The notes below the pieces were generated by a model. It did not search any database, had not been told where the DNA came from, and worked only from the letters and a program-made list of their open reading frames with translations. This document shows positions 35,741-47,137 of a DNA stretch of 64,000 nt, piece by piece. Numbering within the stretch: position 1 is the first letter of the stretch; every line of letters starts with the position of its first letter. Source of the DNA: Brachycybe producta (taxonomy: Eukaryota > Arthropoda > Diplopoda > Playtdesmida > Andrognathidae); assembly GCA_036925085.1 (NCBI GenBank), contig JAUPFP010000024.1, positions 3,493,549 to 3,557,548 of the forward strand. Direction: 5' to 3'. Both the position numbers and the translations under genes were made by a program.

Positions 35741-35884
35741 TGACCCGTTTTTAGTTTTTTTTGCCTAGTAATTGTGCAGAATAACTAATTTTTCACTTTA
35801 GTGATACAATACCCAGCATCGGATAACACAAAATGTATTGTTTGTCCGGTTTTTTTTTAGAATAATATAAAATTCTTTCAACAC

Positions 35885-36225
35885 GAAGTCTGTTTTAAGA
35901 TGGTTTATAAACAGCCGATTCTCAATCTATAGTTATTCTGTCTTTCAGAAGCAAAATTAAGAGAAATGAGAAAGTTTTTTCTTTATAAACTAGAAGGGTA
36001 ACTAAATCAGTTTGTGGATATTTTCATGTTGATATATACAGTATTTCAAAATGAAATATTTATAGACAAAAATTAAAATAAAATAGATATCGTCTTTTTA
36101 AATGATTGAACTAGCTTTGTAGTTTTCAAAAACACAGTGTTGTTTCTCTTTAATTTTGTTTCTGAAAGACAGAATAATCAAGAGTTTTAGAGGCGTTTAC
36201 ACTGTAAAACGACCAAAACACGAAC
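35885..36225. mobile_element. family A, long form with outer arms
   Basis: Outer arms ttattctgtctttcagaagc and tttctgaaagacagaataatc mirror each other. Inside are aaactagaagggtaact and a decayed right inner arm. This copy shows that the family extends beyond the inner arms to aagatggtttata / gtaaaacgacc. Confidence 0.75.
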
Positions 36226-36659
36226 TACTTTTTTCCATTTGAACTGTATTTGAATTTCTTCTTCTTCATTTCGGCCTCTTCTATCAATTTATTATGATGT
36301 AGGCCTATGGTTTAAGTTAGAATTGTGCTTGTTATCATCATCATCATCATCATCGTGACGGTTCTTATTGATTTCTTGAGCAAGAAACGAGAGTTAGAGG
36401 AATTTGTTGAAAATTTCAACTTTGCCATCCTCAAAATGTTCTATTTTTGTTTGCAAATTATACCCATGCTAATTAGGTTTCTTCTTGTTTTAATTAGAAA
36501 AATTAACTTTCAATGGAAACTTGATTCTGTTTTTTGATAATGTGGACACAAATCAAGAGATTGTCTATAAGATCAAAAACGTCTACATTTAGGTTTCACT
36601 CGAGCTCTTATTTAAATTCGTTTTTTTTAATCATAAAAACAAACCAAACGCTAAAATAC

Positions 36660-37260
36660 AACGCTGTATTTTAGAAGAGAAACTTGAAAAAGTGGTTTAT
36701 AAATTAGAAGGATAGTTAAATCACTTTAAGGATTATTTCTGGTTGATATTTTTTTTTAAAAAAATAAGCGTTTTATGTCAATTTGAAAATAACCTAACTT
36801 TAAGCTGATGATTAGGGCTCGGATTTTTATGCAAAATCAAGCAAATGTTTCTCAATTTGTGGCACAATTGCCAATTATGCATTTTCTAAAAAATAAAAAA
36901 AAGACTGGTTAGAGGTTAGATATCGGCTTACAATCTGTTTTCAACTAAAATTCTAGCCTCTAGCCAGTGTTTTTGATTGAAAAAAAAAAACAATTATTGG
37001 TTGATCTATAAACGTGAGATTATTACTTCACAATTGGCCCGTGCAGGACCACAGATTGAGAAACATTTGCTTGATTTTGCATAAAAATCCGAGCCCTACT
37101 GATGATATTTTTTAATTTGTTTATAAAAAAAAAAGTTAATTTTGAAAGATATGAAACATGAAAAATACTACTAAGTGATACAGCTACCGTTGTAGTTTTT
37201 AATACATTTTTAATTTCTCTCTGTTGAAACGCATAATAACCAGAGTTCAAAAATCACCTG
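36660..37260. mobile_element. family A element split by a hAT MITE
   Basis: Left arm at ~36700 (ttataaattagaaggatagt), right arm at ~37185 (ctaccgttgtagtttttaat). The A sequence is cut by family D at 36813-37098. Confidence 0.75.
36813..37098. mobile_element. hAT-type MITE, family D, complete
   Basis: tagggctcgg ... ccgagcccta, 286 bp, flanked by an exact 8-bp duplication CTGATGAT (36805-36812, 37099-37106). It is inserted in a family A element and so is younger than it. Confidence 0.93.
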
Positions 37261-37551
37261 TTCTTATTATAACTATATAGTTATTTATAATATACAATAT
37301 TAAAACCACTCATACTGTATAAGTTATGAAAAAAATGTAGAATTTTTTTATATTAGTTAGTTTTGTCTTGAAAATATTTAATAACTTTTATTTTTAATAA
37401 TAACTGGTAAGTGAAGCGTAAAAAACATTTAATATTTTCAATAAATTTTCTGAATAGGAAAATAAAAAAATAGAAATACCAATCGAATCACGTGATCTTC
37501 TTTAATTCACTTTTAAGTGGATAGAATATTTCTAAAATACAGAACTCACCG

Positions 37552-37758
37552 ACAGGCAATTAGAAATCGGGACAAAACAGAAGTTGCCTCCGCCCTTTTT
37601 TATGACGAACGCAACTTGTAATTGGTTGGTTATGTAGTCTGACGTCACATGCTCCGCCCTTTTCAACGTCGAACCACACAACAAACCAATTAGAAGTTGC
37701 CAGTCGTCATAAAAAGGGCGGAGCCAACTTCTGTTTGTCCCGATTTCTAATTGCCTGT
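37552..37758. mobile_element. family B palindromic MITE, complete
   Basis: 207 bp, flanked by AACTCACCG (37543-37551) and AACTGACCG (37759-37767), a 9-bp duplication with one difference. Ends and inner blocks match 22509-22715. Confidence 0.9.
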
Positions 37759-37972
37759 AACTGACCGTTCTGTGAAAATGCTGCTTTAAAATGGAAGAAC
37801 TAGAACGGATAACTTGTATCTTACCCAGGATAACATATAAAACCTACCAAGGGGAATTTGCAAGACAACGGTCTCTTTATATCTTGGTGAATTTTGAGAA
37901 AAATACAGCTTCAGAAATGAATTGGAAAATTGGTTTTAACTTTAGTTTAGAAGTTTTAAGGTTTTTTCTTTT

Positions 37973-38306
37973 CTTAAGAGGGCTCTATAGAAAAATACTT
38001 GTATAAATGTAAGATAGATGGCGCATGCAACCTCCATAGGTGGAAAACTACACTAGCCAATTAATTAAAATAGAATGCAGGCTTTTAGCTCTTAAAATAC
38101 GTCCAAAACCACGTATTATCAGTGTGACAAACTTACCCAGATCACATATTATTATAAGTGAAGAGAGCACGTGTAGAAATAGCGAAGCAATTAAAAGTTT
38201 GCCACGTGAAAAAAAAGGAAGAGTGTCAGTACATTTCTATGGGAGAGCTAATGGCGCCATCTAACGCTACGCGCACAAAATAAATGATCTACTTGCATTC
38301 TTAAGA
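37973..38306. mobile_element. family I element, copy 2
   Basis: Inverted copy of 33484-33860 (aacctccataggtgg, agagcacgtgtagaaata, tggcgccatctaacgct). The frame at 38040-38264 lies inside it and is not a gene. Confidence 0.75.
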
Positions 38307-39690
38307 AGTGAGAGAAAAATGATCAAAAAAAATTGATTGAATTTAAGTGGTGTACTTTTATATATCTAATAATTTTTTTTGTGTTTCGCAAAGAACTTTT
38401 GAAGTTGTGTTCGTAATTGCCCTCCTCCATTAATTGGTTCGGAAGCGCCCACTACATTATTTCGTATCCTTTTTAATAGTAAAACAGAAACAAATGGGAA
38501 GAGTACAAACATTGTGCGTTTACACTTGGCACTTGGGGTCTGTTTAAAATTAACGCACACTTTTTTTTTGTTGTTACTCGTATGACGTAAAAACCCTCTT
38601 TCGTGATTCAATTAATTAGTCTTTTCAAAAGAAACGTAATGTGGTGTGTGGATAATGACTATCTTGGAAGAGAGAGAGAGGCGGTCCTCAAATGGATAGT
38701 CTTATATTTTATTATAAAAGTGAAAATCAGTTTGAAAAATAAAAATATTGGAGGACTGTGGGTGTGTTAACTCTGGTGAAGAATATTATTAATAAACCTT
38801 TATTATACCTAGAGGTGCTGTCTGGTGAACTAATTTAATTAAGTTTTTTCTTCAGTTTCATTAGTTGCCATTAGTACATGTGACCTATTCTGCTCTCTCA
38901 TCATGAACAATTACGCTAAGTACTTCAGTATTTTCAGTAAAGATACTATCAGGCATTTTAGAAATAGCCATTACAAAATATGTAAATAAAAGAAACTATT
39001 TTCAAAATAGAAACTGTGGTCAATAGGTTATTTTGCGTCTTGAAAAGCAACATTAAGAAAAAGAAGAAATTCAAAATGTTTTAGGAACTAGCAGAGTAAA
39101 TAGATTTTTTTTTTCTTTTTGCACTTGTGGTCGAACCATTCGTGCCCACTATGGAGGGGCCCGGCAATTCATGGCGAAATTACAGAATTTTTTTTGTCCA
39201 CAATTCAATTATGGATATTCACAGTTTAATTGAGAATATTAATAATTAAATCGTGCCCTGTAATTGGGTCATTTCGACAAAAAACGGCCCTCCATTGAGG
39301 TTCGTCTACAAATCCAGAAAAAACGCCTAATGAGTCATTTATAATAGAGGACAAATTTCTTCATTTTAGTTTTCCCGCTTCAATGAAAAAATTGTCCAAA
39401 AAAAATTACATTTAGTCATTTTTAAACTGCCTTAAAAAAGTTTATTTTTGAATATATAACAGCTATAAAATACGCCAATTGAAAGTGTTTTTAAAAAACT
39501 AGAAATATAACAGAATCACTTTAAAGATTTTCACATCACAAGTGAATTCAGTTAGATTCTAGTTTTTAAAACACTTTTTTTTTCTTTCCTTGAGGCGTTT
39601 TTTTTTAGAAGGTTATGATAATTCAAAATGAAAAATCTTATTTGCAAGCAAAAATGTAGAGAGAAACACGTATGTATTATCTTGTGTGCC
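38307..39690. other. gene-free stretch with family A fragments
   Basis: Weak A arms near 39075 (ttaggaactagcagagtaa) and 39490-39570 (aaaaactagaaatataacag, attctagtttttaaaacac). At 39150-39290 tcatggcgaaattac and tgggtcatttcgac hint at another decayed inverted element. Confidence 0.4.
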
Positions 39691-39706
39691 TGTTCTATTT
39701 TCCCAG

Positions 39707-39813
39707 TGAAATTTGCAAGACAACAGTGTATTCATTTCCGGTACGATGATGAAATGATTCAATTCGAAGTAGATGATGCTTTTGCCAATATTATGCATAC
39801 ATTGTTATTACAT
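39707..39813 (+). CDS. possible isolated exon (weak)
   Basis: The frame follows a pyrimidine-rich acceptor (ctattttcccag) and ends at a donor-like gtaggt. It encodes about 35 residues of mixed, gene-like composition (KFARQQC, FRYDDEMIQFEVDDAFA). No neighbouring exon was found on either side and I do not recognise a domain. It could equally be a chance frame or part of an unknown element. Confidence 0.2.
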
Positions 39814-40499
39814 GTAGGTTGTTTCTAATATCGATATTTGCATAACAAATGACCAAGTGTTGATTGTGAAACTTTGAACAACTTTAGGTTGTGTTTGTTA
39901 TTTACGTTTAAAAGATGAGATAATTTAATTTTTAAAGCTGTGATTTTTCTGTTGATTGGGTAGCAAGTACAACACTTTCGTGTTCTGTATGAATTCTTGA
40001 AAACTCATTTTTGAAAGAGAAAAAAAACTGCCCTCTGAAACGTCTTTTTAAAAGGTCTGTATTTGGCAGCTGCATTGAGCAAGATAAAAACTAAAGGGGT
40101 TAATCCGAAAGCAGTGGGAAAAACGACTTAGACACGCCATAATAAGAGTCGAGACTTTTTATTTTGTTCGTCTCCACCATTATTAATAATGTACGAGTCC
40201 CAATAAAGTAACTTTTGCTACCATTTATAACGGTGTTTCTCTCTTTTTTTTTAAAGCTCTTTTTAGAGGGTGAGGGGATGGGGTGTGTATATTCACTGTC
40301 TAAATATATATATATATATTGAAATATATTATTGATTGAAATTGCCTGTAAACTGGATTTTTTTTTTCTTTTCAAAGATATCCTGATGTTTTTTTTGTGA
40401 AGATTTCCTGTTTGTTTTTTCGCGTTCTCTCTTTCTCTGTATATATATATATATATAGGTATTTGAATGTTGTCTAACTAGTGGCTTTTTTCAAATAGA

Positions 40500-40985
40500 A
40501 AAAGTACTCTAGTAGAGTACTGCAATAGTAGTAGTGGCAGTTTCAGTAGTGACGGTAGTAGTAATAGTAGTAGTGACAGTTTTAGTAGTGACAGTAGTAG
40601 TGATAGTAGTAGTGGCAGTTTCAGTTTTGGTTGTAGTTGTAGTTGTTGTAATGGTGGTTGCAGTACAGGCAAGTGGGCCCAGCATTAAAATTTTATTGGC
40701 CCCGCCCTTTTATGAGCGTCATCAATTTCTAATTGGTTTGTTATTTGGTCTGATGTCACATTTTCCGCCCTTTTCAATTTCTAATTGGTTGATATTTGGT
40801 CTGACGCTCATAAAAGGGCGGGGCCAATAAAATTTTAGTGTTGGGCACAATTGCCTGTGTTGTTGTAGTAGTAGTAGTAGGAGGAGGAGGAGGAGGAGGA
40901 GGAGGAGGAGGAATAATAGTAGTAGTAGTAGTAGGAGGAGGAGGAGGAGGAGGAGGAATAATAATAGTAGTAGTAGTAGTAGTAA
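40500..40985. repeat. (GTA)n/(GGA)n trinucleotide tract with family C MITE inside
   Basis: Degenerate gtagtgaca / agtagtagt precedes the insertion. (gta)n and (gga)n blocks follow (40864-40983). The frames encode only Val, Leu or Ser runs. The C element 40665-40858 is inserted within the tract. Confidence 0.85.
40665..40858. mobile_element. family C foldback MITE
   Basis: Ends acaggcaagtgggcccagc and gggcacaattgcctgt. Mirrored gccccgcccttttatgagcg and cgctcataaaagggcgggg arms, with a cluster of aatttctaattggtttg-type words in the middle. Confidence 0.85.
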
Positions 40986-41815
40986 GTAGTACGTGGGAAG
41001 AAGTATTTTTCTGTTGAAATGAAAAAAAAAGTGAATCCTATTTTGTGTAATACCATTGTGTACTTCACAAGGAAATTCTTTCTTATGTGTAGGTTGATAA
41101 AAACTAAAAAAAAAAGTCACCTGTCAGAAGAATATTTTTTTTGTCTATTGAAAAGTCTTGTTTTTGTTACTCCATTGGATTGGGATTGATTCATGGGTTC
41201 ATGAAAATTTTTTGTTGTTATATTAATTTTGTGTGTCTGTCTGTCTGCTCTTGATGCCGTGGTAAACTTAAACCACAAAAATGTTTTTTCAACCCACTCT
41301 CTTCTTCCTCCTCTTCCTGTTTTTTTTTTTTTAAAACACAAAATAATGGTGGTAGCATTGGGTGCAATCGGAAACTATAGATTATTTTTTTGTGATGTAA
41401 CAAATCTAGTCTAGAAAGGGTAATTGGTCTACCTCTTCAGAGCTGTGGTCTCCTCCAAAGTGGAATGTGTGCACCCCTTCCAGTGCACGAGATCAGCAAT
41501 GATTTGATATTTATTCAATTTTATATTGATAACTAGCAGTGATGCTCGGCATTGTCTGGGCCAAAACATGAAGGTACCCGGTATCCCACCCGTTGTTGTT
41601 CTTGTTTGAATATGAATCATAATACATATGGAAGCTATGAGGTCACGTTATAATAACCAACTGTCTTGCACGTGCAGGGTGGTTGTTGGATGGGGGCTCC
41701 CAGGTACTCTAATACACTTAATGGGTCATATATTAAGTAACCCTGCATAATCTGGTCCCTATTGGTAAAAGGGTGTGGGGAATGCATAGCTGGCAAAGAT
41801 ACACAAACAAAAGGG
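40986..41815. other. gene-free stretch
   Basis: 41430-41790 is less AT-rich and could be an old short interspersed element (gtgatgctcggcattg), but no tRNA-like A and B boxes were certain. Confidence 0.35.
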
Positions 41816-41832
41816 TAGTTCAGTCACTTAGG

Positions 41833-42036
41833 ACAGGCAATTAGAAATCGGGACGAACTTCAGTTGGCTCCGTCCTTTTTAGGACGACCGGCAACTTCTA
41901 ATTGGTTTGTTGTGTGGTTCGACGTTGAAAAGGGCGGAGCATGTGATGTCAGACTACATAAACAACCAATTAGAAGTTGTGTTCGTCATAAAAATGCGGA
42001 GCCAACAGAAGTTCGTCCCGATTTCTAATTGCCTGT
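41833..42036. mobile_element. family B palindromic MITE inside a family A element
   Basis: 204 bp with a 10-bp direct repeat GTCACTTAGG on both sides (41823-41832, 42037-42046). The repeated word is part of the A arm (tcacttaagg). The remaining A sequence runs to about 42235 (ttagcttctaaaacac). Confidence 0.9.
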
Positions 42037-42635
42037 GTCACTTAGGGGTATTTCCATATTGATATCTTTTAAAACAGGTTTTTTTTTATCCAAGTCTGAA
42101 AATGGCCCATCTTTTTGAGCTGTCGATATTTTTGAATTTTGTTTATAAAAAAGTTTATTTTGAAAGATATCAACATGAAGAAAAAATACCCTTAAGTGAT
42201 TAAACAACCCTGTTAGCTTCTAAAACACTTTCCAGTTTCTCTTTAGGGCCTATTGTGTTTTTCAAGAGCAAAATTAACCAGCTTGTTTATAAACTATCTT
42301 AAGAAAACAAGGATTTGTATTAGATGCTTGTTTTTTTTAGAAAGGTAGGTGTAGCTACTAGCTAGCACACAGTTCCCGGACATTATAGACTTCCGGTCCA
42401 CGTGATGTTAACTTGTTTCCGTACACTACTTTTCTGCTTTCTTTACAATATTACACTGTAAATAGAGCTTTTTCTTTAGTTGCCCGAATGCCCCTCATTG
42501 CTTTTTTCCTCCTTTTTATTTTACTGAAAAGAGGGTTTCTTTAAAACTTAAATAAGCTTTTAGAAAAACAAAAGAAAAAGGTTGTATTTTTTTTAAAAAA
42601 AAATTCTCATAGAATAAAGATTTTAATGCACACAT

Positions 42636-42791
42636 GTTACATTGTTTTGGTATTTGCTCGAAGGCTTAAAAAAAGTACGACGACGACGTACATTGAAATT
42701 TCTACTACTAATAATATGTAGTAGAAATTTCAATGTACGTCGTCGTCGTACTTTTTTTTAAGCCTTCGAGCAAATACCAAAACAATGTAAC
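42636..42791. mobile_element. near-perfect 73-bp-arm hairpin
   Basis: Arms 42636-42708 and 42719-42791 are exact inverted copies except for one A/T in a homopolymer. The loop is about 10 bases. Arm text includes tttggtatttgctcgaagg and gtacgacgacgacgtacat. No copy elsewhere in the window and no clear target duplication. It could be a young MITE, a small-RNA-type hairpin or an assembly artefact. Confidence 0.85.
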
Positions 42792-42799
42792 AATCCACA

Positions 42800-43840
42800 A
42801 CATGTATTAGTCTCTCTAATCAGAGTAAATGTCAAGGAAACTATATAATGTTTCGCTATCCAAGCACACTCATATGTTAGGACCTCCTCCTACTAAAGAG
42901 ATTTTATAGTTAGGCGCACATTTAACTGATGGCGCAGGTAAAATACGTATTTTTTTTTTTGTTAAAAAAAGGTTAATATCTTAGAAACTATAGAATCCAA
43001 CAGTTATGAATATTTTAGGTAGTCGTCAACAACTTAACAAAGTTAATTTGTGGTAAAATTGAAACATATTGACCAAAAAGTTAATGAAGTTTTATATAGA
43101 ATAAGTTTACTTTAATTGCCATAGCCTCTCGGCATAATAACGTAATATTTTCTGTGTTCAGACTGGCATTTAAATATATGGTTAATATATGTCTGAACAC
43201 ACACCAATCCAAGTATTCAATCCTGGTATACTGTATATAGCTAGTCCATGCATCTCCTGAGGTGGATTCAATACCGGAAAAGCTAAAGCGCTTTGCAAAC
43301 AAGTCATAGTTAATGATGCTTCTGGTAAAAATCCAACAAAAACTCAAGTCTAACGTGGCATTAAACAGGAATATATTAATATATGTGGTTTATTTTTACC
43401 AATATCTCTCTAACTAACAACCTATACTGAAAAGCAGTTGGTAAATGGTTGTCTGGACACAGTAGTAGTAGCTTCTATACTGGTTGAATACCGTAGTTAC
43501 AAATACGGTATTCAGTTCTGGTCGCAGTCTGAACACAGTAATTAATATCAAAATACATAATTAACATGAACATACAACTCTGCAAGTGAAGCTGATATTT
43601 TCTTTGGTCATCCATTTTTTTTTCTTCTCTTCCAGATATTTACGTGTTCATTATTTTAATTGGATTCAATGGCCTTAAGGTGTGGTTTAAGGTTTATATT
43701 TCATTTTTATGTCATTTAACATACAGTATTTGAAACCTGAAGGGTGTAAACAGAGTTAAAAAGGGATAATTTTGAACCCAAGTTTTTAAATGAACTTTAA
43801 TATATGTGGGGTGTAATCAAAGTGTAAACGTTTCTCTAAC
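42800..43840. other. gene-free stretch
   Basis: Mirrored words ctgtgttcagactgg (43153) and ccagtttc../gtctgaacaca (43190, 43525) suggest a decayed inverted-repeat element between 43150 and 43545. No coding signal. Confidence 0.4.
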
Positions 43841-43844
43841 TCTT

Positions 43845-44110
43845 GTGTTATGCTGTCTTTCAGGAGCAAAACTAAGAGAAACTTGAGTGTTTTAGAAACT
43901 AGAAAGGTAGCTGAATCACTTAAGGATGATTTCATTTTGATACTCTTTTGTTTTTAATAAGCTTATTATGTCAGTTTAAAAATGACGTTTCCTCTATAAA
44001 AAGTTTATTTTGGAAAATACCTTCAAGTAATTCAGCTATCCGTTCTAGTTTCTAACATACTTTCAATTTTTCATTAATGGGTTACTTCTAAAACTTAGAA
44101 TAACCAACAA
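43845..44110. mobile_element. family A, long form
   Basis: gctgtctttcaggagcaaaa, tttagaaactagaaaggtagc and the mirrored gctatccgttctagtttcta are all present. Confidence 0.75.
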
Positions 44111-44805
44111 AATTCGTGTAAATTCAACTGTTGAAACACATAAAAAACATCATATTATTTATGTATAATTAATTTTGAAAGGAACTTGTTCAGTAGAAAG
44201 TTGTAACTTATTTATGACAGGTTTTTCGTTGTTAGTATTTATAATAAATAAACAAAAGTTGTACCATTGGTCAGAATATTGCTGCAGTGCAAATGACAAG
44301 GCTTGACACATAACTATCATTACTTATATATAAGTTATATGGTGACGTAAAAGATGATGATGATGATGATGACATCTTGAAGTGTGTTTAGTGTTTACCT
44401 ACAAGCTTTTAATGGCATTTCTTGACTAGAAAACGAAATCAATTGTTTTTTTTTCTTCTTCTCCAGACTTTTGGAGGCCCATTCATCGTGTCATTTTGTG
44501 GTATGTTGTAATGTGTGTGTCACTCTCTCGTTGTGTATTACAGTAGCAGCTCTTATTGCCATCATGTGTGTGTGGGTAACCTAAGGAGAAGAAGAATTTC
44601 TCTTTTACCTATATTAATGTCATTTATAATCTGACAACGAGACCTAAAAAAAAAGAGAGAGAGGAATCAGAAATCTATTTTTCTGGTTGATGTTCACTAT
44701 AAATTCAATACAAATATTAGCGGCAAAATGAACAAACCAGACATTCTTTAGAATCACTAAGATGATGTAAAAATCACCAATTGGCAAGTAGATTTGTTTG
44801 CAGTT
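44111..44805. other. gene-free stretch
   Basis: AT-rich with a short (gat)n run at 44353-44371. Nothing coding. Confidence 0.4.
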
Positions 44806-44812
44806 TTTATAT

Positions 44813-45130
44813 AAGGTGACTGAATAAATATTGATTTTGTTTTCACCGCTCCAGATGTCGCCACTGTTAGTGGCTATAATGTTCTATAGTGAGAGGTTTC
44901 TTCTCTACATCTCGAGGTGTTGAGAAAATTTGTTTGTCAAGCGAACGTTTTTCAGGAGAAACATTACTAAAAAATTCAAAGTGTTTTAGAAACTAGAATG
45001 GTTGGTGATAATGTTAAAAGATTTTTTTTCATGATGATATCGTTCAAAATAAACTTTTTACGACAGTTTGAAAAGCAACAACTAAGAAGAAAATTTAATA
45101 AAATGTGTTAGAAACTAGATAATGTAAGAC
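44813..45130. mobile_element. family E, left half
   Basis: aaggtgactgaataaatatt, ccagatgtcgccactg, gcgaacgtttttcaggag and an A-like core (ttagaaactagaatggttgg). The right half is absent. Confidence 0.7.
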
Positions 45131-45523
45131 GTTAGGTTTTAGATTGCCTAGTAGGAGTAATTGTGCACATTGCCTAACATATTTTTCGCACAAAAAACTA
45201 GTAAATTTGTTATTTTGAAAATTGTCGAACGATGATTCTAAAGAATGGCTTTTTTCACTTTGACGGTAACAGATACTCGCACAAAAGAAGCTTCATCATC
45301 TGTAAAACCTATATTGTGTTTCTCTTGTGTCCATATATTTTTTTTTAATATATGGAATCTCTTTCCGAAAAAAAAAATCATTTCTGGCTTTTTTTTGTTT
45401 GTTTGGTTACTTGTCATCTGTGATTGACTTATCCTAAAGTAGATCAATCACAGATTGTAACCCAACTAGCTGCTACCCAATTTCAAATACCAAATTTATT
45501 CGCAATACTCAATTTCCATCTTA

Positions 45524-45913
45524 AGCCTGGAACACACACGCGGATTTCCGGTCAGAAAATAATAACAGAATATTTAAATTAGACAATTTTCCATAAAAAG
45601 TGAACGGAAAATTCATTAAAAATGAGTTGAACAAAGCTCAACTTTTTCCGTTCTCAAAATATTCCGTTCAAATTCCCACCAATCAGAAAGAAGCATGACG
45701 TGACATGACAAAAAAGCAAATTGGAATCCATTTTGGCAATAGATCTAAATATAATGTTTCTTTTCTTGCTCAATAGAGGGTGCCCACAACTTTCCTCATT
45801 ACTTTTTCTGTTTCTATGTGTGAACTACAGAGGTACAGAAAAAGAAAATGACTTTTTTTTCCTTTTCCTATTTTCTTTTTCCTTGGCGGAATTCCGCGTG
45901 TGTGTTCCAGGCT
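45524..45913. mobile_element. PIF/Harbinger-type MITE, family J
   Basis: Ends agcctggaacacacacgcgg and ccgcgtgtgtgttccaggct are exact mirrors. A TTA duplication flanks them (45521-45523, 45914-45916), the usual Harbinger target. 390 bp, no transposase domain. Confidence 0.88.
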
Positions 45914-45916
45914 TTA

Positions 45917-46990
45917 GGAATGCATGGTTCACACATGTTGCAAAACAAACAGAAAATAAAAATTAAAAAAAATCAGTTATTTTTCTGCTTTCTTCTGCGT
46001 TCTCAATGGTTCTTACATATTACAGAAGAAAACTTAAACCGACATTGTTGAGTTTAAAGAAGAGGTGTGAAAGAAATGGGAGGAACCATAAAGAACAATG
46101 CTTCTGAAATAAACTTTCCTATTGGCTTTTTACTATGTATGAGAAAATTTCAAAAAGGAAAATCTCAACTGAATCGAAATGGACAAGTGGTCAAAGTATT
46201 TTGACCACTTTATTAGGTTTATTCGTATAAGAGGACAGTTTTATTGTAATTTGTTTGTTGTCTTTTTTTTATAAAGTGTGGCCTTTCAATGTAAGACTTA
46301 TTCGTTATTTTTTCAAAAGTGGTTTCTCTCTCGATTTCGAATCTTATTTTGCAACCGTTCAACGCAACTAAATATTCTCTCTCCAGAAAAATGCATTTAA
46401 AACAAAATTCTACGCAAAAATATACATTTTTTATGTTTCCATCATCCACGCGGTTTATTTTGTGGATATAAACGTGTAATGTTTTTTTTGTTGTTGCTGT
46501 TGATGTCTATGCAAAATACATTTTCTCAATTCTATTAACAGTAATTGAATTTCTTGTGCAGACTCTCAAACTACCTGACTTTTATACAAAAAAAATATGG
46601 GAAGGTTTTTTTATTGTATCTAAATCTCATCTAAGTATTTTACTGGTTAGATTGCTTATTGTTTATTCTGTGTGCATTTCCGAATTTGGCAAAAACAATT
46701 TATGACTTGAATGATGGTTTGCGCCGCCATTGGCAAGAACAAGACAAAAAAAATATCAAGATTCTAGTAAATTATATTTTGTAATGAATTTCTGTGTGGT
46801 TTTTGAAATCTCTTCTTCAAGGAAGGAAGGAGACAGGTTAACTTAGGCGGTGGTGGTGGGTGTGGTGTCGGGGTAGTGGTGTTGTAAGTGACGTTTTAAC
46901 TTTTTTGTTGTAGTTGTAAAGTTATAATTAAAATGCCATCAACTGTTGTATTTTGCAGTATTTTTAGCAGAATTGATTCGATGATTTTCT
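45917..46990. other. gene-free stretch
   Basis: AT-rich, with a G/T-rich patch at 46848-46885. No gene-like signal. Confidence 0.4.
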
Positions 46991-46991
46991 G

Positions 46992-47137
46992 TTTAAGAGG
47001 GCTCCATAGAAAAATACTTGCGTAAATGCAAGGTAGATGGCGCCTGCAACCTCCATAGGTGGCAAACTACACTCGTCGCCAATTAGTTGAAATCGAATGC
47101 AGCCTCCTTTTAGCTCTATGAGCGTCTTCCAAAACAT
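46992..47137. mobile_element. family I fragment, copy 3
   Basis: Same orientation as 37973-38306: agagggctccatagaaaaat, gatggcgcctgcaacctcc and cgaatgcagcctcctttta. Confidence 0.75.

Noticed and set aside
40478-41120. Leu-, Val- or Ser-rich frames of up to 132 codons
   Set aside because: They are translations of GTA/GGA trinucleotide repeats and a MITE.
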